Source: Clostridium homopropionicum DSM 5847
Lineage (GTDB): Bacteria > Bacillota > Clostridia > Clostridiales > Clostridiaceae
Assembly (NCBI RefSeq): GCF_001263795.1
Contig: NZ_LHUR01000012.1
Coordinates: forward strand, 62,001-126,000
Reading direction: 5' to 3'
DNA length: 64,000 nt
Shown here: positions 44,750-53,682 of the stretch, one piece after another
Position numbering within the stretch: the first letter of the stretch is position 1
How the letters are laid out: each line of letters begins with the position of its first letter
Notes under the pieces: generated by a model
The model's database searches: none
What the model saw: only the letters and a program-made list of their open reading frames with translations
Told to the model about the DNA's origin: nothing
Position numbers and translations under genes: made by a program

Positions 44750-45874
44750 CTATTTGCCTTTATAGAAATTTTTGACAGTTTCGCATACATATTCAACTTC
44801 CTCTTTTGTAATCTCAGGATAAATTGGAAGTGCTAAAATTTCTTTTGATACTTTTTCAGCAATTGGGAAATCTCCTTCTTTATATCCTAAATAGCTAAAG
44901 GCTTTTTGCATGTGAAGCGGCTTTGGATAATAAATGCTATATCCTACTCCATTATTAGCTAAATATTGAACAAGTTCATCTCTCTTTTCTGCAATAATGT
45001 TAAATACATAGTAAACGTGCTTTTGATCTCCTTTTACCTTTGGTATCTTAATATATGAACATTCACTTAAGCTTTCAATATAAAGCTTAGCAACTTCTTC
45101 TCTCTTATTTATAGCTTCATCAATATATTTTAGTTTAACAGATAAAACTGCAGCTTGAAGGGCATCTAATCTAGAATTATATCCTATATAATCATAGTGA
45201 TATTTCTTAGCAGCTCCATGCACTCTATAGCTTTTTGCAAGAGTTGCAAGTTCTTCACTATTAGTTACAATCATACCTCCATCACCATAGCCTCCAAGAG
45301 TTTTCGTTGGGAAGAAGGAATACACTCCAAAGTCGCCAATAGTTCCTGAATGTCTTAATGTTTCTCCTCTTCCTTTCCATCTCATTCCGAAGGCTTCAGC
45401 TGCATCCTCTAAGACTTTTAAATTATGGTTTTGTGAAATTTCCATGATTTTATCCATGTCAGACATTTGATTGAAAAGGTGTATTGGTAAAATACCCACA
45501 GTATTATTATTTATTTTTTCCTCAATTTTATTAACATCTATTCCAAAGGTTTCTTCGTCAATGTCTACAAATACAGGCTTTCCTCTATGTCTTATTATGC
45601 AGGAAGCAGAAGCTAAAAAAGTAAAAGGAGAAGTTATTACTTCCTTTCCATCCTTAAATCCAAGAATATCTGATGCAAGAACAAGAGCATCTGTACCTGA
45701 AGCAACTCCAATGGCATATTTGGCACCTGTATACTCTGCAACAGCTTTTTCAAATTCTGCTACCTTATTTCCAAGGATAAAGCTTCCCTTTTCTATCACG
45801 CTTTGAATTGCACTGTCAAATTCAGCTTTCTTTTCTTTGTACTCTCTTTGTGAAGTATAAAAATCTACCTTCAT
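44750..45874 (-). CDS. DegT/DnrJ/EryC1/StrS-family aminotransferase (copy 2)
   Basis: 374 residues. FILGNKVAEFEKAVAEYTGAKYAIGVASGTDAL (in part), DAAEAFGMRWKGR, and FFPTKTLGGYGDGGMIVTN with the PLP lysine; then GYNSRLDALQAAVLSVKL. Distinct subfamily from copy 1 (the lysine context is FPTKTLG, as in WecE/ArnB/DesV-type enzymes). The two form a unit behind the DeoR-type regulator gene (33-base gap). They may act on successive keto-sugars or different positions. Confidence 0.9.
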   Translation of the reverse strand: MKVDFYTSQREYKEKKAEFDSAIQSVIEKGSFILGNKVAEFEKAVAEYTGAKYAIGVASGTDALVLASDILGFKDGKEVITSPFTFLASASCIIRHRGKPVFVDIDEETFGIDVNKIEEKINNNTVGILPIHLFNQMSDMDKIMEISQNHNLKVLEDAAEAFGMRWKGRGETLRHSGTIGDFGVYSFFPTKTLGGYGDGGMIVTNSEELATLAKSYRVHGAAKKYHYDYIGYNSRLDALQAAVLSVKLKYIDEAINKREEVAKLYIESLSECSYIKIPKVKGDQKHVYYVFNIIAEKRDELVQYLANNGVGYSIYYPKPLHMQKAFSYLGYKEGDFPIAEKVSKEILALPIYPEITKEEVEYVCETVKNFYKGK

Positions 45875-45907
45875 TTTTTCACTTTCCTTTCTAAGTATAA
45901 TATATAT

Positions 45908-46678
45908 TTACTTTTCTTTTGATTTTAAAACTTTAACTCCAAGCTTTTCTATTTTCTCTATTTCATCACTGGGTGCTTCCCAATCAGTTATTAGTATATC
46001 TATTTCTTTAGTCTCTACCGTCTTAGCAAAAAACTCAGCACCTATCTTATCAAAATTAGCAAGACATATCTTTTTATGTGAAACTTCAGCTACTGTTCTT
46101 TGAAATATAGCGCCTTCTGGAGTTGCGCTGCTTAAGCCATGTTTTGCAGATATACCTCCTCCAGTAATAAAAGCAACGTCAATTCTAAGGGTTCGAACAA
46201 ATTCTGTAGCCAAAATATCTACGATTCCTTCATCCTCTTTAATTTTGCCACAGACTATGTAAGTTTCAATGTTGTTGAAGGTTTTTAACTTTTCTGCTAC
46301 TGCTAAGGAATTTGTAACTACAGTGTAGTTTTTATTTATGGGTAAATACTTTATGAGAACATAATGAATACTGGCTCCCCCAATAAATACCGTATCTCCC
46401 TCTTCAATAAATTCTACAGCTAGTTTAGCTACTGAATTTTGATGTTGCGTACCTTCATTAAAGCTTAGTTTACTTGCCATGGGTAATCTTCTAACCTTTG
46501 ATAAAGGAATTGCTCCACCATGAGTTCTTTTAAGTAAGCCACGCTCTTCCATGAAACTAAGGTCTCTTCTTATAGTATCTATAGATATTCCAAGTTCCTC
46601 TGCCAAGTCTTTTGCAAATATCCTTCCTTTAGTTTTAACTCTAGATAGTATCAGCTCTCTTCTTTCCTCAGCGAACAA
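45908..46678 (-). CDS. DeoR/GlpR-family transcriptional regulator
   Basis: 256 residues: N-terminal winged helix LILSRVKTKGRIFAKDLAEELGISIDTIRRDL (in part) and a C-terminal sugar-phosphate sensor (DeoRC) domain with GDTVFIGGASIHYVL and ITDWEAP. The TTG at 46678 has AAAGGAGG 7 bases upstream and is accepted as start. It lies first in a unit with two sugar aminotransferases and probably represses it, responding to a sugar or amino-sugar phosphate. Confidence 0.9.
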   Translation of the reverse strand: MFAEERRELILSRVKTKGRIFAKDLAEELGISIDTIRRDLSFMEERGLLKRTHGGAIPLSKVRRLPMASKLSFNEGTQHQNSVAKLAVEFIEEGDTVFIGGASIHYVLIKYLPINKNYTVVTNSLAVAEKLKTFNNIETYIVCGKIKEDEGIVDILATEFVRTLRIDVAFITGGGISAKHGLSSATPEGAIFQRTVAEVSHKKICLANFDKIGAEFFAKTVETKEIDILITDWEAPSDEIEKIEKLGVKVLKSKEK

Positions 46679-46807
46679 GTTAAGACCTCCTTTCAGGTAA
46701 ATTTCATTTTAGGTAGCGCTCTTAATTATAATATCACGTTTATGCAGTTTTGTTAATATGTTTTGCTTTTTTTTTCGGTTTTATGTCTGTTTTATAAAAA
46801 TAAAAAA

Positions 46808-46829
46808 CCGTACAACTTATTTTGTACGG
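46808..46829 (-). terminator. terminator of the spo0E-like gene
   Basis: CCGTACAA/TTGTACGG, 6-base loop, followed on the minus strand by TTTTTTATTTTTAT, 60 bases after the stop. Confidence 0.85.
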
Positions 46830-46888
46830 CAAATATACTCTATTAGCTTTGTAAATTATAAGGAAACCTTATTATATAATTGATCACT

Positions 46889-47068
46889 TTATCTATTTAC
46901 TATTTTGCTATTTATACTATCTTTATTTTTAAGCATTTCTCTGTAATATTCTACAATGCATTCATCTAAAGTTTGACTTAAAACAATAATTTTATTACTG
47001 ATAAGACTATGATACTCACATTCCTTATTTAATTTTTCTCTTAGTTCATCAATTCTTTTTTCTAACAT
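46889..47068 (-). CDS. Spo0E-like aspartyl-phosphate phosphatase, 59 residues
   Basis: A short gene with its own promoter and terminator. Two predicted helices, MLEKRIDELREKLNKECEY-like and a second containing VLSQTLDECIVEYYREML, whose S-Q-x-L-D motif is the catalytic signature of the Spo0E family. Members dephosphorylate Spo0A~P and block entry into sporulation. The ATG has GGAGG 4 bases upstream. It is divergent from the agrD-agrB unit, which invites a link between peptide signalling and sporulation timing, but no direct evidence is in the sequence. Confidence 0.85.
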   Translation of the reverse strand: MLEKRIDELREKLNKECEYHSLISNKIIVLSQTLDECIVEYYREMLKNKDSINSKIVNR

Positions 47069-47188
47069 TGCTCCTCCACTGAACTTTTCAAATATTAAAG
47101 TTCTTCCTTATGGTTGGATATGCGAATTAATTTTGTAAACAAACCATTTATCTTCTATAAGATACATAAAATTACATACCATACATAC

Positions 47189-47217
47189 ATATTAAAATTC
47201 ATTTTGAGTAATGTCAA
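47189..47217 (-). promoter_or_regulatory. promoter of the spo0E-like gene
   Basis: TTGACA-17-TAATAT on the minus strand, giving a 5' leader of about 115 bases that begins with tandem TATG units (TATGTATGTATGGTATG). The rest of 47069-47348 holds no gene that I can recognise. Confidence 0.7.
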
Positions 47218-47348
47218 TGTTAATTTATAACGATAATTAGTTAATAAAAATTCTTTTTGAAGAATTTGTACCTATTTTTCTCCCTTTTCTTTTAATTACC
47301 CAATTTAGTAATTAATTAAATTATTTTTCAAAATTTTGGAAATATTAA

Positions 47349-47378
47349 TTTACATAATATACCTAATTAGTGTATAAT
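47349..47378 (+). promoter_or_regulatory. promoter of the agr unit
   Basis: TTTACA-18-TATAAT on the plus strand, about 45 bases before the GGAGGG ribosome site of the first small frame. Confidence 0.7.
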
Positions 47379-47423
47379 AAAACAGAAAAGGATTTTACAG
47401 GATACGTAATTGGAGGGTATATC

Positions 47424-47596
47424 TTGGATTATGGTTTTTTAAATCCTGATATAATATCAAATTTAATGATAGACATAAAGATATTAATTGGATGTTGAAC
47501 AAAATATCCTTAGATATTGATGAAATTGCAAAAAACTATCAAAATAAAGAAATATTAGACCATAATAATTTAAAGGAAGGTGTTAATAATGAATAA
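47424..47596 (+). other. small frame upstream of agrD, possibly frameshifted
   Basis: GGAGGG stands 6 bases ahead of a TTG at 47424 that codes 24 residues (MDYGFLNPDIISNLMIDIKI..) to a TGA at 47496. A second frame (ATG at 47492) runs to TAA 47594-47596 and overlaps the agrD start. A single frame change near 47450 would join them to about 57 residues. It is either a real short peptide plus a second small gene, or a disrupted gene. No family recognised. Confidence 0.35.
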
Positions 47597-47729
47597 ACAA
47601 AAGTCCCTTATAAAAAAAATCTATTCCAAGACTGCTAATTTACTAGTTAAATCTTCTATAAAAATTGCAGTTGACTCTGCTTCAATTCTAAACCTCTATC
47701 AACCAAAAGCTCCAAAAAATCTAAAATAG
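47589..47729 (+). CDS. agrD: AgrD-like autoinducing peptide precursor with Ser in place of the ring Cys
   Basis: 46 residues starting at ATG 47589, with GGAAGG 8 bases upstream. A basic amphipathic N-terminus (MNKQKSLIKKIYSKTANLLV) is followed by the core SASILNLYQPKAPKNLK. The C-terminal YQPKxPxxLK resembles the [HY]QPxxPxxL tail of clostridial AgrD, and the residue five before Tyr, normally Cys in the signal ring, is Ser. No Cys occurs in the protein. The signal is therefore predicted as a 5-residue lactone (SILNL) after AgrB cleavage. It is placed 117 bases before agrB. Confidence 0.75.
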   Translation: MNKQKSLIKKIYSKTANLLVKSSIKIAVDSASILNLYQPKAPKNLK

Positions 47730-47846
47730 ATCTAATAAATTAATCAGCAATTTCTTCAATATCTATTAATTACTCTAGATTTATTAATACATACACTGGT
47801 AGTATGCTTTTCTTTTGGCCAAAATTTAATAAAAGGCGGTTTTAAA

Positions 47847-48491
47847 ATGAGGTTTGTAAATAAGTTATCCTATGCCTGTGCAAATCATTTTATGAATATA
47901 CTTGAGGAAGATCATAAAAAAAGAGCTATATACTACTTTGCTTTTCAAGTTTTTATAGGAGCACTAGTAAAGGGTATTGTATTAGTTTCCTTGGGCATTG
48001 CTCTAAATATGCTGCTTCAACTTGGTTTAATTGTTATAATCTTTTGTTCTTTAAGATTAATTGCAGGAGGATACCATATGGACACATACGGGAAATGTCT
48101 TTTTGTATCTATGATGTTGTATGTCTCTGCAGGAATCATTGCTAAATATACATATAGTTATTGGAGTGTACAAGCCTTGGCAATATTAATAGTCTTTACA
48201 CTAGTCTATGCACTTTATTGCATAATAAAATATGCTCCTAAGGATACACCGAATAAACCTATTACTGATCCTGAAGATATTAAAAAATTTAAATTGCTAT
48301 CACTAATATATATATCAATATGGACTATATTTGTAATTTTATTACTAGTTTACAATAATGTCATGTTTGTATTATGCATTAGCTTTGGAGTTTTACTTGA
48401 GATGTTTACCCTTACACCTTTAGGACATAAATTTTTTGATTGGGTTAAGGGAAGTTTAACTAAAGATAAAAAAAGAATTTGTAGAAATTGA
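47847..48491 (+). CDS. agrB: AgrB-type peptide-processing membrane protease
   Basis: 214 residues with about six membrane segments. The catalytic pair is His77 and Cys84 in LIAGGYHMDTYGKC, identical in position to S. aureus AgrB. It removes the C-terminal tail of AgrD and links the new carboxylate into a ring. No agrC or agrA follows: the next gene is convergent pelG. So sensing must be done elsewhere or the signal is for other cells. AAAAGGCGG ribosome site. Confidence 0.93.
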   Translation: MRFVNKLSYACANHFMNILEEDHKKRAIYYFAFQVFIGALVKGIVLVSLGIALNMLLQLGLIVIIFCSLRLIAGGYHMDTYGKCLFVSMMLYVSAGIIAKYTYSYWSVQALAILIVFTLVYALYCIIKYAPKDTPNKPITDPEDIKKFKLLSLIYISIWTIFVILLLVYNNVMFVLCISFGVLLEMFTLTPLGHKFFDWVKGSLTKDKKRICRN

Positions 48492-48507
48492 TATACACTC
48501 AGTATAT

Positions 48508-48534
48508 AAAGCTTATTGCCATATAGTAAGCTTT
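48508..48534 (+). terminator. terminator of agrB
   Basis: AAAGCTTA-11 bases-TAAGCTTT followed by TCTTTTTTG on the plus strand. It overlaps the end of pelG on the other strand. Confidence 0.7.
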
Positions 48535-50018
48535 TCTTTTTTGTTATCTTTTCTATACTTTTTTATTTCAGTTCTATTATTTAAAAAGTTGGCAACTCTA
48601 ACAAAAACACCCCTTTCTTCTTCAACAAACAGTGGCTGAATAGCAAAAGTTCTATATTTTATTCCATTAAGTAATCTAACAATATTTATTATGGCAAATA
48701 TAAGTGTTATAAAAGCTCCAAGGGTAAATCCATATCCAAAATATTTTAAGCCTTTATTAGCAAAATAATAGGTCAATACAATATTTGAAATAAAGAATAA
48801 AATTGAAACAAGCAAAGCCCTTATCCTTGATTCGAAATACAGTAATGTTAATATAATAATTAAAATCATAACATTAAATAATGCCCCAAAGGCGCAAACA
48901 TTAAAAATATCTCTTATCAGTATATTTAAATTCAAATATTTAAATATTGATGTTGATAACATTACCATAGATATTGAGATTAAGCTTTGTATCTGAAAAG
49001 TATACAAAAGTTTTCTATAAAGCACTTCCTTTAATTCTTCACTGGCCGAAGTAATCTTCTGATAATTTCCATAGTTATTTACTAATCCATAATATTTCTT
49101 ATAGCTATCATAGAATTCTGTTTCAATAGATACCAAAAATAATACTGACGTTGGAATAGTTGTAAGATAAGCTAAAAAAACAGCATTGTCATAAATGGGA
49201 GCATAGAGATAAGTTTTATAAACCTCTACACCTATAGTGCTTAACCACATTAATACATCATCTGCCCATAACCCTAAGGTATAGAATAATCCAATCCAAA
49301 ATAAACTTGGAAATCTATTTAAATACCTTAGAAAATCATATTGCAGATTGTTACCATAATAAAATGTAGATAAAAAATCGTAAATGAGAACTATATAAGT
49401 AATGCTTAAGCCAATTAAATAGGAAAATAAGATATTTGAAGTATAGGATAACTCAGCAAACTTTATTGGAAAGTTCATTAAGTATATGGCTAGAGCTATA
49501 GATATTATACCTCCATAAATATAAGCTTTTGCGATTAACTCATAATTTTTAACTGCACTTAAATAAGTCATTATTACCCAAATCATTGATAAAACAACAA
49601 ATAAATATACTGCCATAATTTTATAAGCTAAAGGTAGAGGCTTAAAAATATAAAATAATACAGCTATAAAAAAGGATGGAAAAAAAACAACCTTATTTAG
49701 CCCTATAAATGATGGGCGTATATATTTATACTCCTTCATGTAAAGCCTATCTGATATATATCGTGTTATAATCATCTGCCAAGGCGATGTTATTATCTGA
49801 GAAAATATAAAGCTATACACAATAGTACCTAGAAAAACATCCTTCTCTTGCGGATTATATTGGGACAATTCTACAATGAACAAAATGCTATTAACAGTAA
49901 TAACAGCAGCTATCCACGGTCCAGCAGCAACTATTGCTGAATATAAATAGGCCTTTCCTTTACTTGAAAAACTTTCTTCTCTAAATAATTTTTTTAGAGT
50001 AAATCCAATTCCTGCCAT
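48513..50018 (-). CDS. pelG: Pel exopolysaccharide transporter PelG
   Basis: 501 residues, 12 or more membrane segments. MAGIGFTLKKLFREESFSSKG is the PelG N-terminal signature; AAGPWIAAVI and SPWQMIITRYISDRLY also fit. PelG is a MOP-superfamily membrane protein working with PelD and PelE to move Pel polymer across the membrane. It starts inside pelF (38-base overlap) and is the last gene of the operon. Confidence 0.95.
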   Translation of the reverse strand: MAGIGFTLKKLFREESFSSKGKAYLYSAIVAAGPWIAAVITVNSILFIVELSQYNPQEKDVFLGTIVYSFIFSQIITSPWQMIITRYISDRLYMKEYKYIRPSFIGLNKVVFFPSFFIAVLFYIFKPLPLAYKIMAVYLFVVLSMIWVIMTYLSAVKNYELIAKAYIYGGIISIALAIYLMNFPIKFAELSYTSNILFSYLIGLSITYIVLIYDFLSTFYYGNNLQYDFLRYLNRFPSLFWIGLFYTLGLWADDVLMWLSTIGVEVYKTYLYAPIYDNAVFLAYLTTIPTSVLFLVSIETEFYDSYKKYYGLVNNYGNYQKITSASEELKEVLYRKLLYTFQIQSLISISMVMLSTSIFKYLNLNILIRDIFNVCAFGALFNVMILIIILTLLYFESRIRALLVSILFFISNIVLTYYFANKGLKYFGYGFTLGAFITLIFAIINIVRLLNGIKYRTFAIQPLFVEEERGVFVRVANFLNNRTEIKKYRKDNKKEKLTIWQ

Positions 50019-51429
50019 AGTTGAACTCTAACTCCTTATAAATACTAGCATAACTATTAATAAATTTCTCCATGCTATATTTTCTTTCCACTCTTCTTCT
50101 TCCGTTATATCCCATATTTTCTTTCATCACATTATCTTTAAGTAATTTAATAATCTGTTCTGCAGTTTCTTTAGGAGAAACTAAGCTTGTAACAATTCCA
50201 CACGACCCTTCATTTTCATCTGCTTCTAAAAGTTCCCTGCAGGATCCTACATCAGTGGAAACAGTAGGAATTTCACTTGCCATGCCTTCCAAAATTACTA
50301 ATGGTTGTCCTTCTGATATTGATGTAAGTACTAAAACATCAATTATTTTTAAATATTCCTTTACATCCACTCTACCTGTAAAAATTACGCTTTCTTCTAG
50401 AGAAAGAATCTTTATTAATTCTGCACATTGATTATAGTAATCTTTGTCTTCATCCATTGGCCCAATAAGATATAGCTTTGATGTTTTTACTATATCTTTT
50501 ACTATTTTAAAGGCTCTAATCATTGTCATAACATCTTTTATAGGAACTATTCTCAATATTGCTCCCACATTATATCCTTTGTGCGCTTTTTTCACTATAT
50601 TGTATCTTTCTAAATCAACTCCATTAGGAATTACTATAGTTTTTTCTATTTCTGCACCTAGCTGAACTTGAATATTTCTATTTCTCTCAAATAATGAAAC
50701 TATCTTATCCGCATTCTTGTATGCTGCCCTAGAAATAAAGTAGAAAAAATCAATCCAAAGCTGCTTGTATACTCCCGTAACCCATTTTGCCTTCAGAATT
50801 TCCTCTTCTCGTTCCCTTGCATATATTCCATGCTCAGTAAGCAGAAAAGGGTTCCCGGTCAGTTCCCGCATATAAACACCTAAAATGCCCGCGTATCCTG
50901 TAGATACAGCATGATAAATATCCGCCTCTATGATATTTCCTTGAAACAAATTAATAAACGGAAGCATCATGGTTCTAATCGTCCAAAAGAACGTATTAAA
51001 AATTTCATCTGCAAATCTTTCATTATACATTTTCAATACAGTGTCCCAAAAAAAAGTGCTTTGCAGAAAATCTATGCTATTGCCCGCCTTAGCTTTGTTT
51101 CTTAATAGTTTTATTACTTGACTCCAGTCACACTCTTTATCCATTGATAAAAACTTCTCTAAATTTTCAGCCTCATCAGTATTAAAATTTAATTTCTTAT
51201 TAATACTCTTGTGATTCAACTTAAGATAATCATCCAAGTATATAGTTTTTATTTCTATAAGATTACTTGGTAACCTATACCGATATTCTAAATTTTCTTT
51301 AAATGAAGGCATCAATGATAAGATCTTGAAATGTACTTCTGGCATACCTTGTATAAGCTGATGAATCCAGGCTGAAACTCCTCCAGTTATATATGGATAT
51401 GATCCTTCTGCTATTATACATATTACCAT
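49981..51429 (-). CDS. pelF: Pel polysaccharide glycosyltransferase PelF (GT4)
   Basis: 482 residues. The N-terminal VICIIAEGSYPYITGGVSAWIHQLI is diagnostic of PelF; HAVSTGYAGILG, LTEHGIYARERE, VIPNGVDLERY and the GT4 site VLTSISEGQPLVILEGMASEIP follow. It uses UDP-GalNAc (and probably UDP-GlcNAc) to make Pel in the cytoplasm. Its ATG overlaps the pelE stop by one base (TAATG), a coupled arrangement. Confidence 0.96.
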   Translation of the reverse strand: MVICIIAEGSYPYITGGVSAWIHQLIQGMPEVHFKILSLMPSFKENLEYRYRLPSNLIEIKTIYLDDYLKLNHKSINKKLNFNTDEAENLEKFLSMDKECDWSQVIKLLRNKAKAGNSIDFLQSTFFWDTVLKMYNERFADEIFNTFFWTIRTMMLPFINLFQGNIIEADIYHAVSTGYAGILGVYMRELTGNPFLLTEHGIYAREREEEILKAKWVTGVYKQLWIDFFYFISRAAYKNADKIVSLFERNRNIQVQLGAEIEKTIVIPNGVDLERYNIVKKAHKGYNVGAILRIVPIKDVMTMIRAFKIVKDIVKTSKLYLIGPMDEDKDYYNQCAELIKILSLEESVIFTGRVDVKEYLKIIDVLVLTSISEGQPLVILEGMASEIPTVSTDVGSCRELLEADENEGSCGIVTSLVSPKETAEQIIKLLKDNVMKENMGYNGRRRVERKYSMEKFINSYASIYKELEFNYGRNWIYSKKII

Positions 51430-52436
51430 TATTCTCCCTCTCTTCTAGTCCAATACTCTATAAGGTTTGTATATCTATTAGGAATTTCTTCAGTATTTAT
51501 TGGGATATTGTCGATTAAATCTTGTAATTTAAAAAATTCTTTTCTTTCATAAGCGATTCTGAGCTTATTTAAATTAGCTTCAAGACTAGTAGGCCAAGTC
51601 TCCAATACTTTTTCATTTATTTCTTCAGCTCGAGTAAAATTTTTACTACGCAAATATGCCTTCACTAGCTCATCTATAATTTCTGGTGTTTCTTTTTTTG
51701 CTTCACAAATTTTGTTTAACACCTCAATATACTCACTATTAAAAGCCTCTAAAACCTTTCCAGTTAACAACTCTGAATCTATATATTCTTTATAAACTAT
51801 AGCCATCTTAAATAATAGATTTATTTCCCTGGTAGTATTATAATCTCGCCTTAATTGATTAATAGCTTCTGACAACTCATTTTCAAGCATATTTAACATA
51901 ACAGCAGAATAATGTTGTACTTCTATATCCTTATCATTTAAACCTATTTTTAGAAATTTTAGCTTATTGCTGCTTTTATCTGAATTAAAGTTTAGTATTA
52001 GCTGTTTTTTCGTTTCTACATCCATAAGTTTCATTTGGTCTAAAAGACTTATAGTTTTTACTTCTTTCTCATAATCAATAGAGAGTCTTTTACTCATGAG
52101 TTCTTCATAATTTATGTATCTTTCGTAGTCATCTAGGATCATACTGTCTCTTAAGAAATAATCAAGTGAAAAATAAATGATAGATACTATAATTCCTCCT
52201 AATCCAAACATAAAAAGAAATATATAATTGGGAACCCCTTCGTATTCTTTTAAGTATGTATTGGTTAAAACTTTAAAAAATGCATACAAAAAAATATGAA
52301 TTCCTAGACTAGCAAACTGATATTTAGGATAAATAAGTATCAAAATCAATAGTATTAAATCTATTATTGATAATAAACTAATTGAAAATATGGCAAAAGA
52401 AGTGCTTATTTGTGATTTATTTTTTACTCTATTCAT
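51429..52436 (-). CDS. pelE: PelE-like membrane protein with helical repeats
   Basis: 335 residues. Three or four membrane segments at the N-terminus (about 12-115), then an all-helical part (about 120-335) that looks like HEAT/TPR repeats (LKIGLNDKDIEVQHYSAVML, AYLRSKNFTRAEEINEKVLE). PelE in Pseudomonas is a TPR membrane protein in the PelDEG complex; its place between pelD and pelF fits. Sequence alone gives a moderate call. Confidence 0.75.
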   Translation of the reverse strand: MNRVKNKSQISTSFAIFSISLLSIIDLILLILILIYPKYQFASLGIHIFLYAFFKVLTNTYLKEYEGVPNYIFLFMFGLGGIIVSIIYFSLDYFLRDSMILDDYERYINYEELMSKRLSIDYEKEVKTISLLDQMKLMDVETKKQLILNFNSDKSSNKLKFLKIGLNDKDIEVQHYSAVMLNMLENELSEAINQLRRDYNTTREINLLFKMAIVYKEYIDSELLTGKVLEAFNSEYIEVLNKICEAKKETPEIIDELVKAYLRSKNFTRAEEINEKVLETWPTSLEANLNKLRIAYERKEFFKLQDLIDNIPINTEEIPNRYTNLIEYWTRREGE

Positions 52437-52437
52437 T

Positions 52438-53646
52438 TTATAATTTTCCTAGATTTAATTTATTTTTTATTCTTTCTTCCACTAAATAGGTTGCATTTTG
52501 AGATGTAGCTGGTAGTAAAATATAGACTTCTTTTGCTTCTTCACTATAGCTAATTATGTCAACAGATCTTAAAACCCCTGCTATATTTTTATTAATTTCT
52601 TGAACATTCATATTTTCAACACCATATTTAAGAATACTATATTCCATGCCAAACTCACTTCTTCTTCTCTCTTCTGATTTTATTCTTTCCGTAAAATACC
52701 CATATTTCATTATTTTAGTACCTTCAATATATTTTGAATCACTTAGCTCATCCACTAAAATAGCCTGATTTAATGCTTTATTAACCCATTCAATAATTAG
52801 TTTAAATAATTGATAAGCATACTCGGACAAATTGTCAAAATCCATACTATCTACATTAACAACTGCAATTGTTTGATTTTCCTTTATCAACGGCGCAGAC
52901 ATTAATGGAAATTCTTTTTCCTTTATATCTACCCATTTTAAAACCTTCTGATTTATTATTACATTAGAGAAACCTATTGAATCTTTTACAAGCATAGACC
53001 TGTTCCTTGCTTCTTCCCCCAAATTAATCTTTAATCTCATATAACCACTTTTTTCATCATAGGTATATATAGAAACGCTTTTGGCTTTTAAAAATTTTGA
53101 TAAAATACCTATTGTTTCAGTGAATATTTCCTCTAAATTAAAGGTTTCTAATCTTGAAGCAATTTCATATAGATAGAGTATACTTTCTTCAGAATTTATT
53201 ATTTGTTTTTTTAATTCTTCAAGAGCCTTTTGAGATAAGTTATAGGATTTTTCAAGGCTTCTATAATTTTTGCTCATAATTAATTTTTCGTTAATCATCT
53301 TTTGAATATTGGCTTTATAACTATCTCTAAAGTTCCCTAATATAGCTGCAGAAAAGAAAAATAATAATAAATATTTATAATTTCGAAAGTAAATAAATAA
53401 AAGAGAAATGTCTTTATTTATATTTAAAAATACTTTTAGATAAAATCCTGAGCATATTGCGGCAGTTAATAATCCTAGCTTGTTTCCGTATATCAGACCT
53501 ATTATTATGCAAAGTATAAATAAAGGATGAGGATTTAAATATAAATACTCCTCTTGATTGGGGTTTATTTGGTAAAATATAAAATAAACTATTATGTTTA
53601 CTATAAATGTTTCAATACCACATAATATAGTGTTCTTAAATTTCAT
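52438..53646 (-). CDS. pelD: PelD-like c-di-GMP receptor (membrane-GAF-degenerate GGDEF)
   Basis: 402 residues: four membrane segments (about 6-110), a coiled coil (about 115-160), a GAF domain (about 165-300; SVSIYTYDEKSGYMRLKINL, VNVDSMDF), and a degenerate GGDEF domain (about 310-402) lacking GGDEF itself. RSVD at residues 360-363 has the position of the RxxD inhibitory site that binds c-di-GMP in PelD. It probably gates the synthase. Directly upstream of pelE (1-base gap). Confidence 0.85.
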   Translation of the reverse strand: MKFKNTILCGIETFIVNIIVYFIFYQINPNQEEYLYLNPHPLFILCIIIGLIYGNKLGLLTAAICSGFYLKVFLNINKDISLLFIYFRNYKYLLLFFFSAAILGNFRDSYKANIQKMINEKLIMSKNYRSLEKSYNLSQKALEELKKQIINSEESILYLYEIASRLETFNLEEIFTETIGILSKFLKAKSVSIYTYDEKSGYMRLKINLGEEARNRSMLVKDSIGFSNVIINQKVLKWVDIKEKEFPLMSAPLIKENQTIAVVNVDSMDFDNLSEYAYQLFKLIIEWVNKALNQAILVDELSDSKYIEGTKIMKYGYFTERIKSEERRRSEFGMEYSILKYGVENMNVQEINKNIAGVLRSVDIISYSEEAKEVYILLPATSQNATYLVEERIKNKLNLGKL

Positions 53647-53682
53647 TATTGTAACCTCATGTTTTAAATATGATATTTATTT

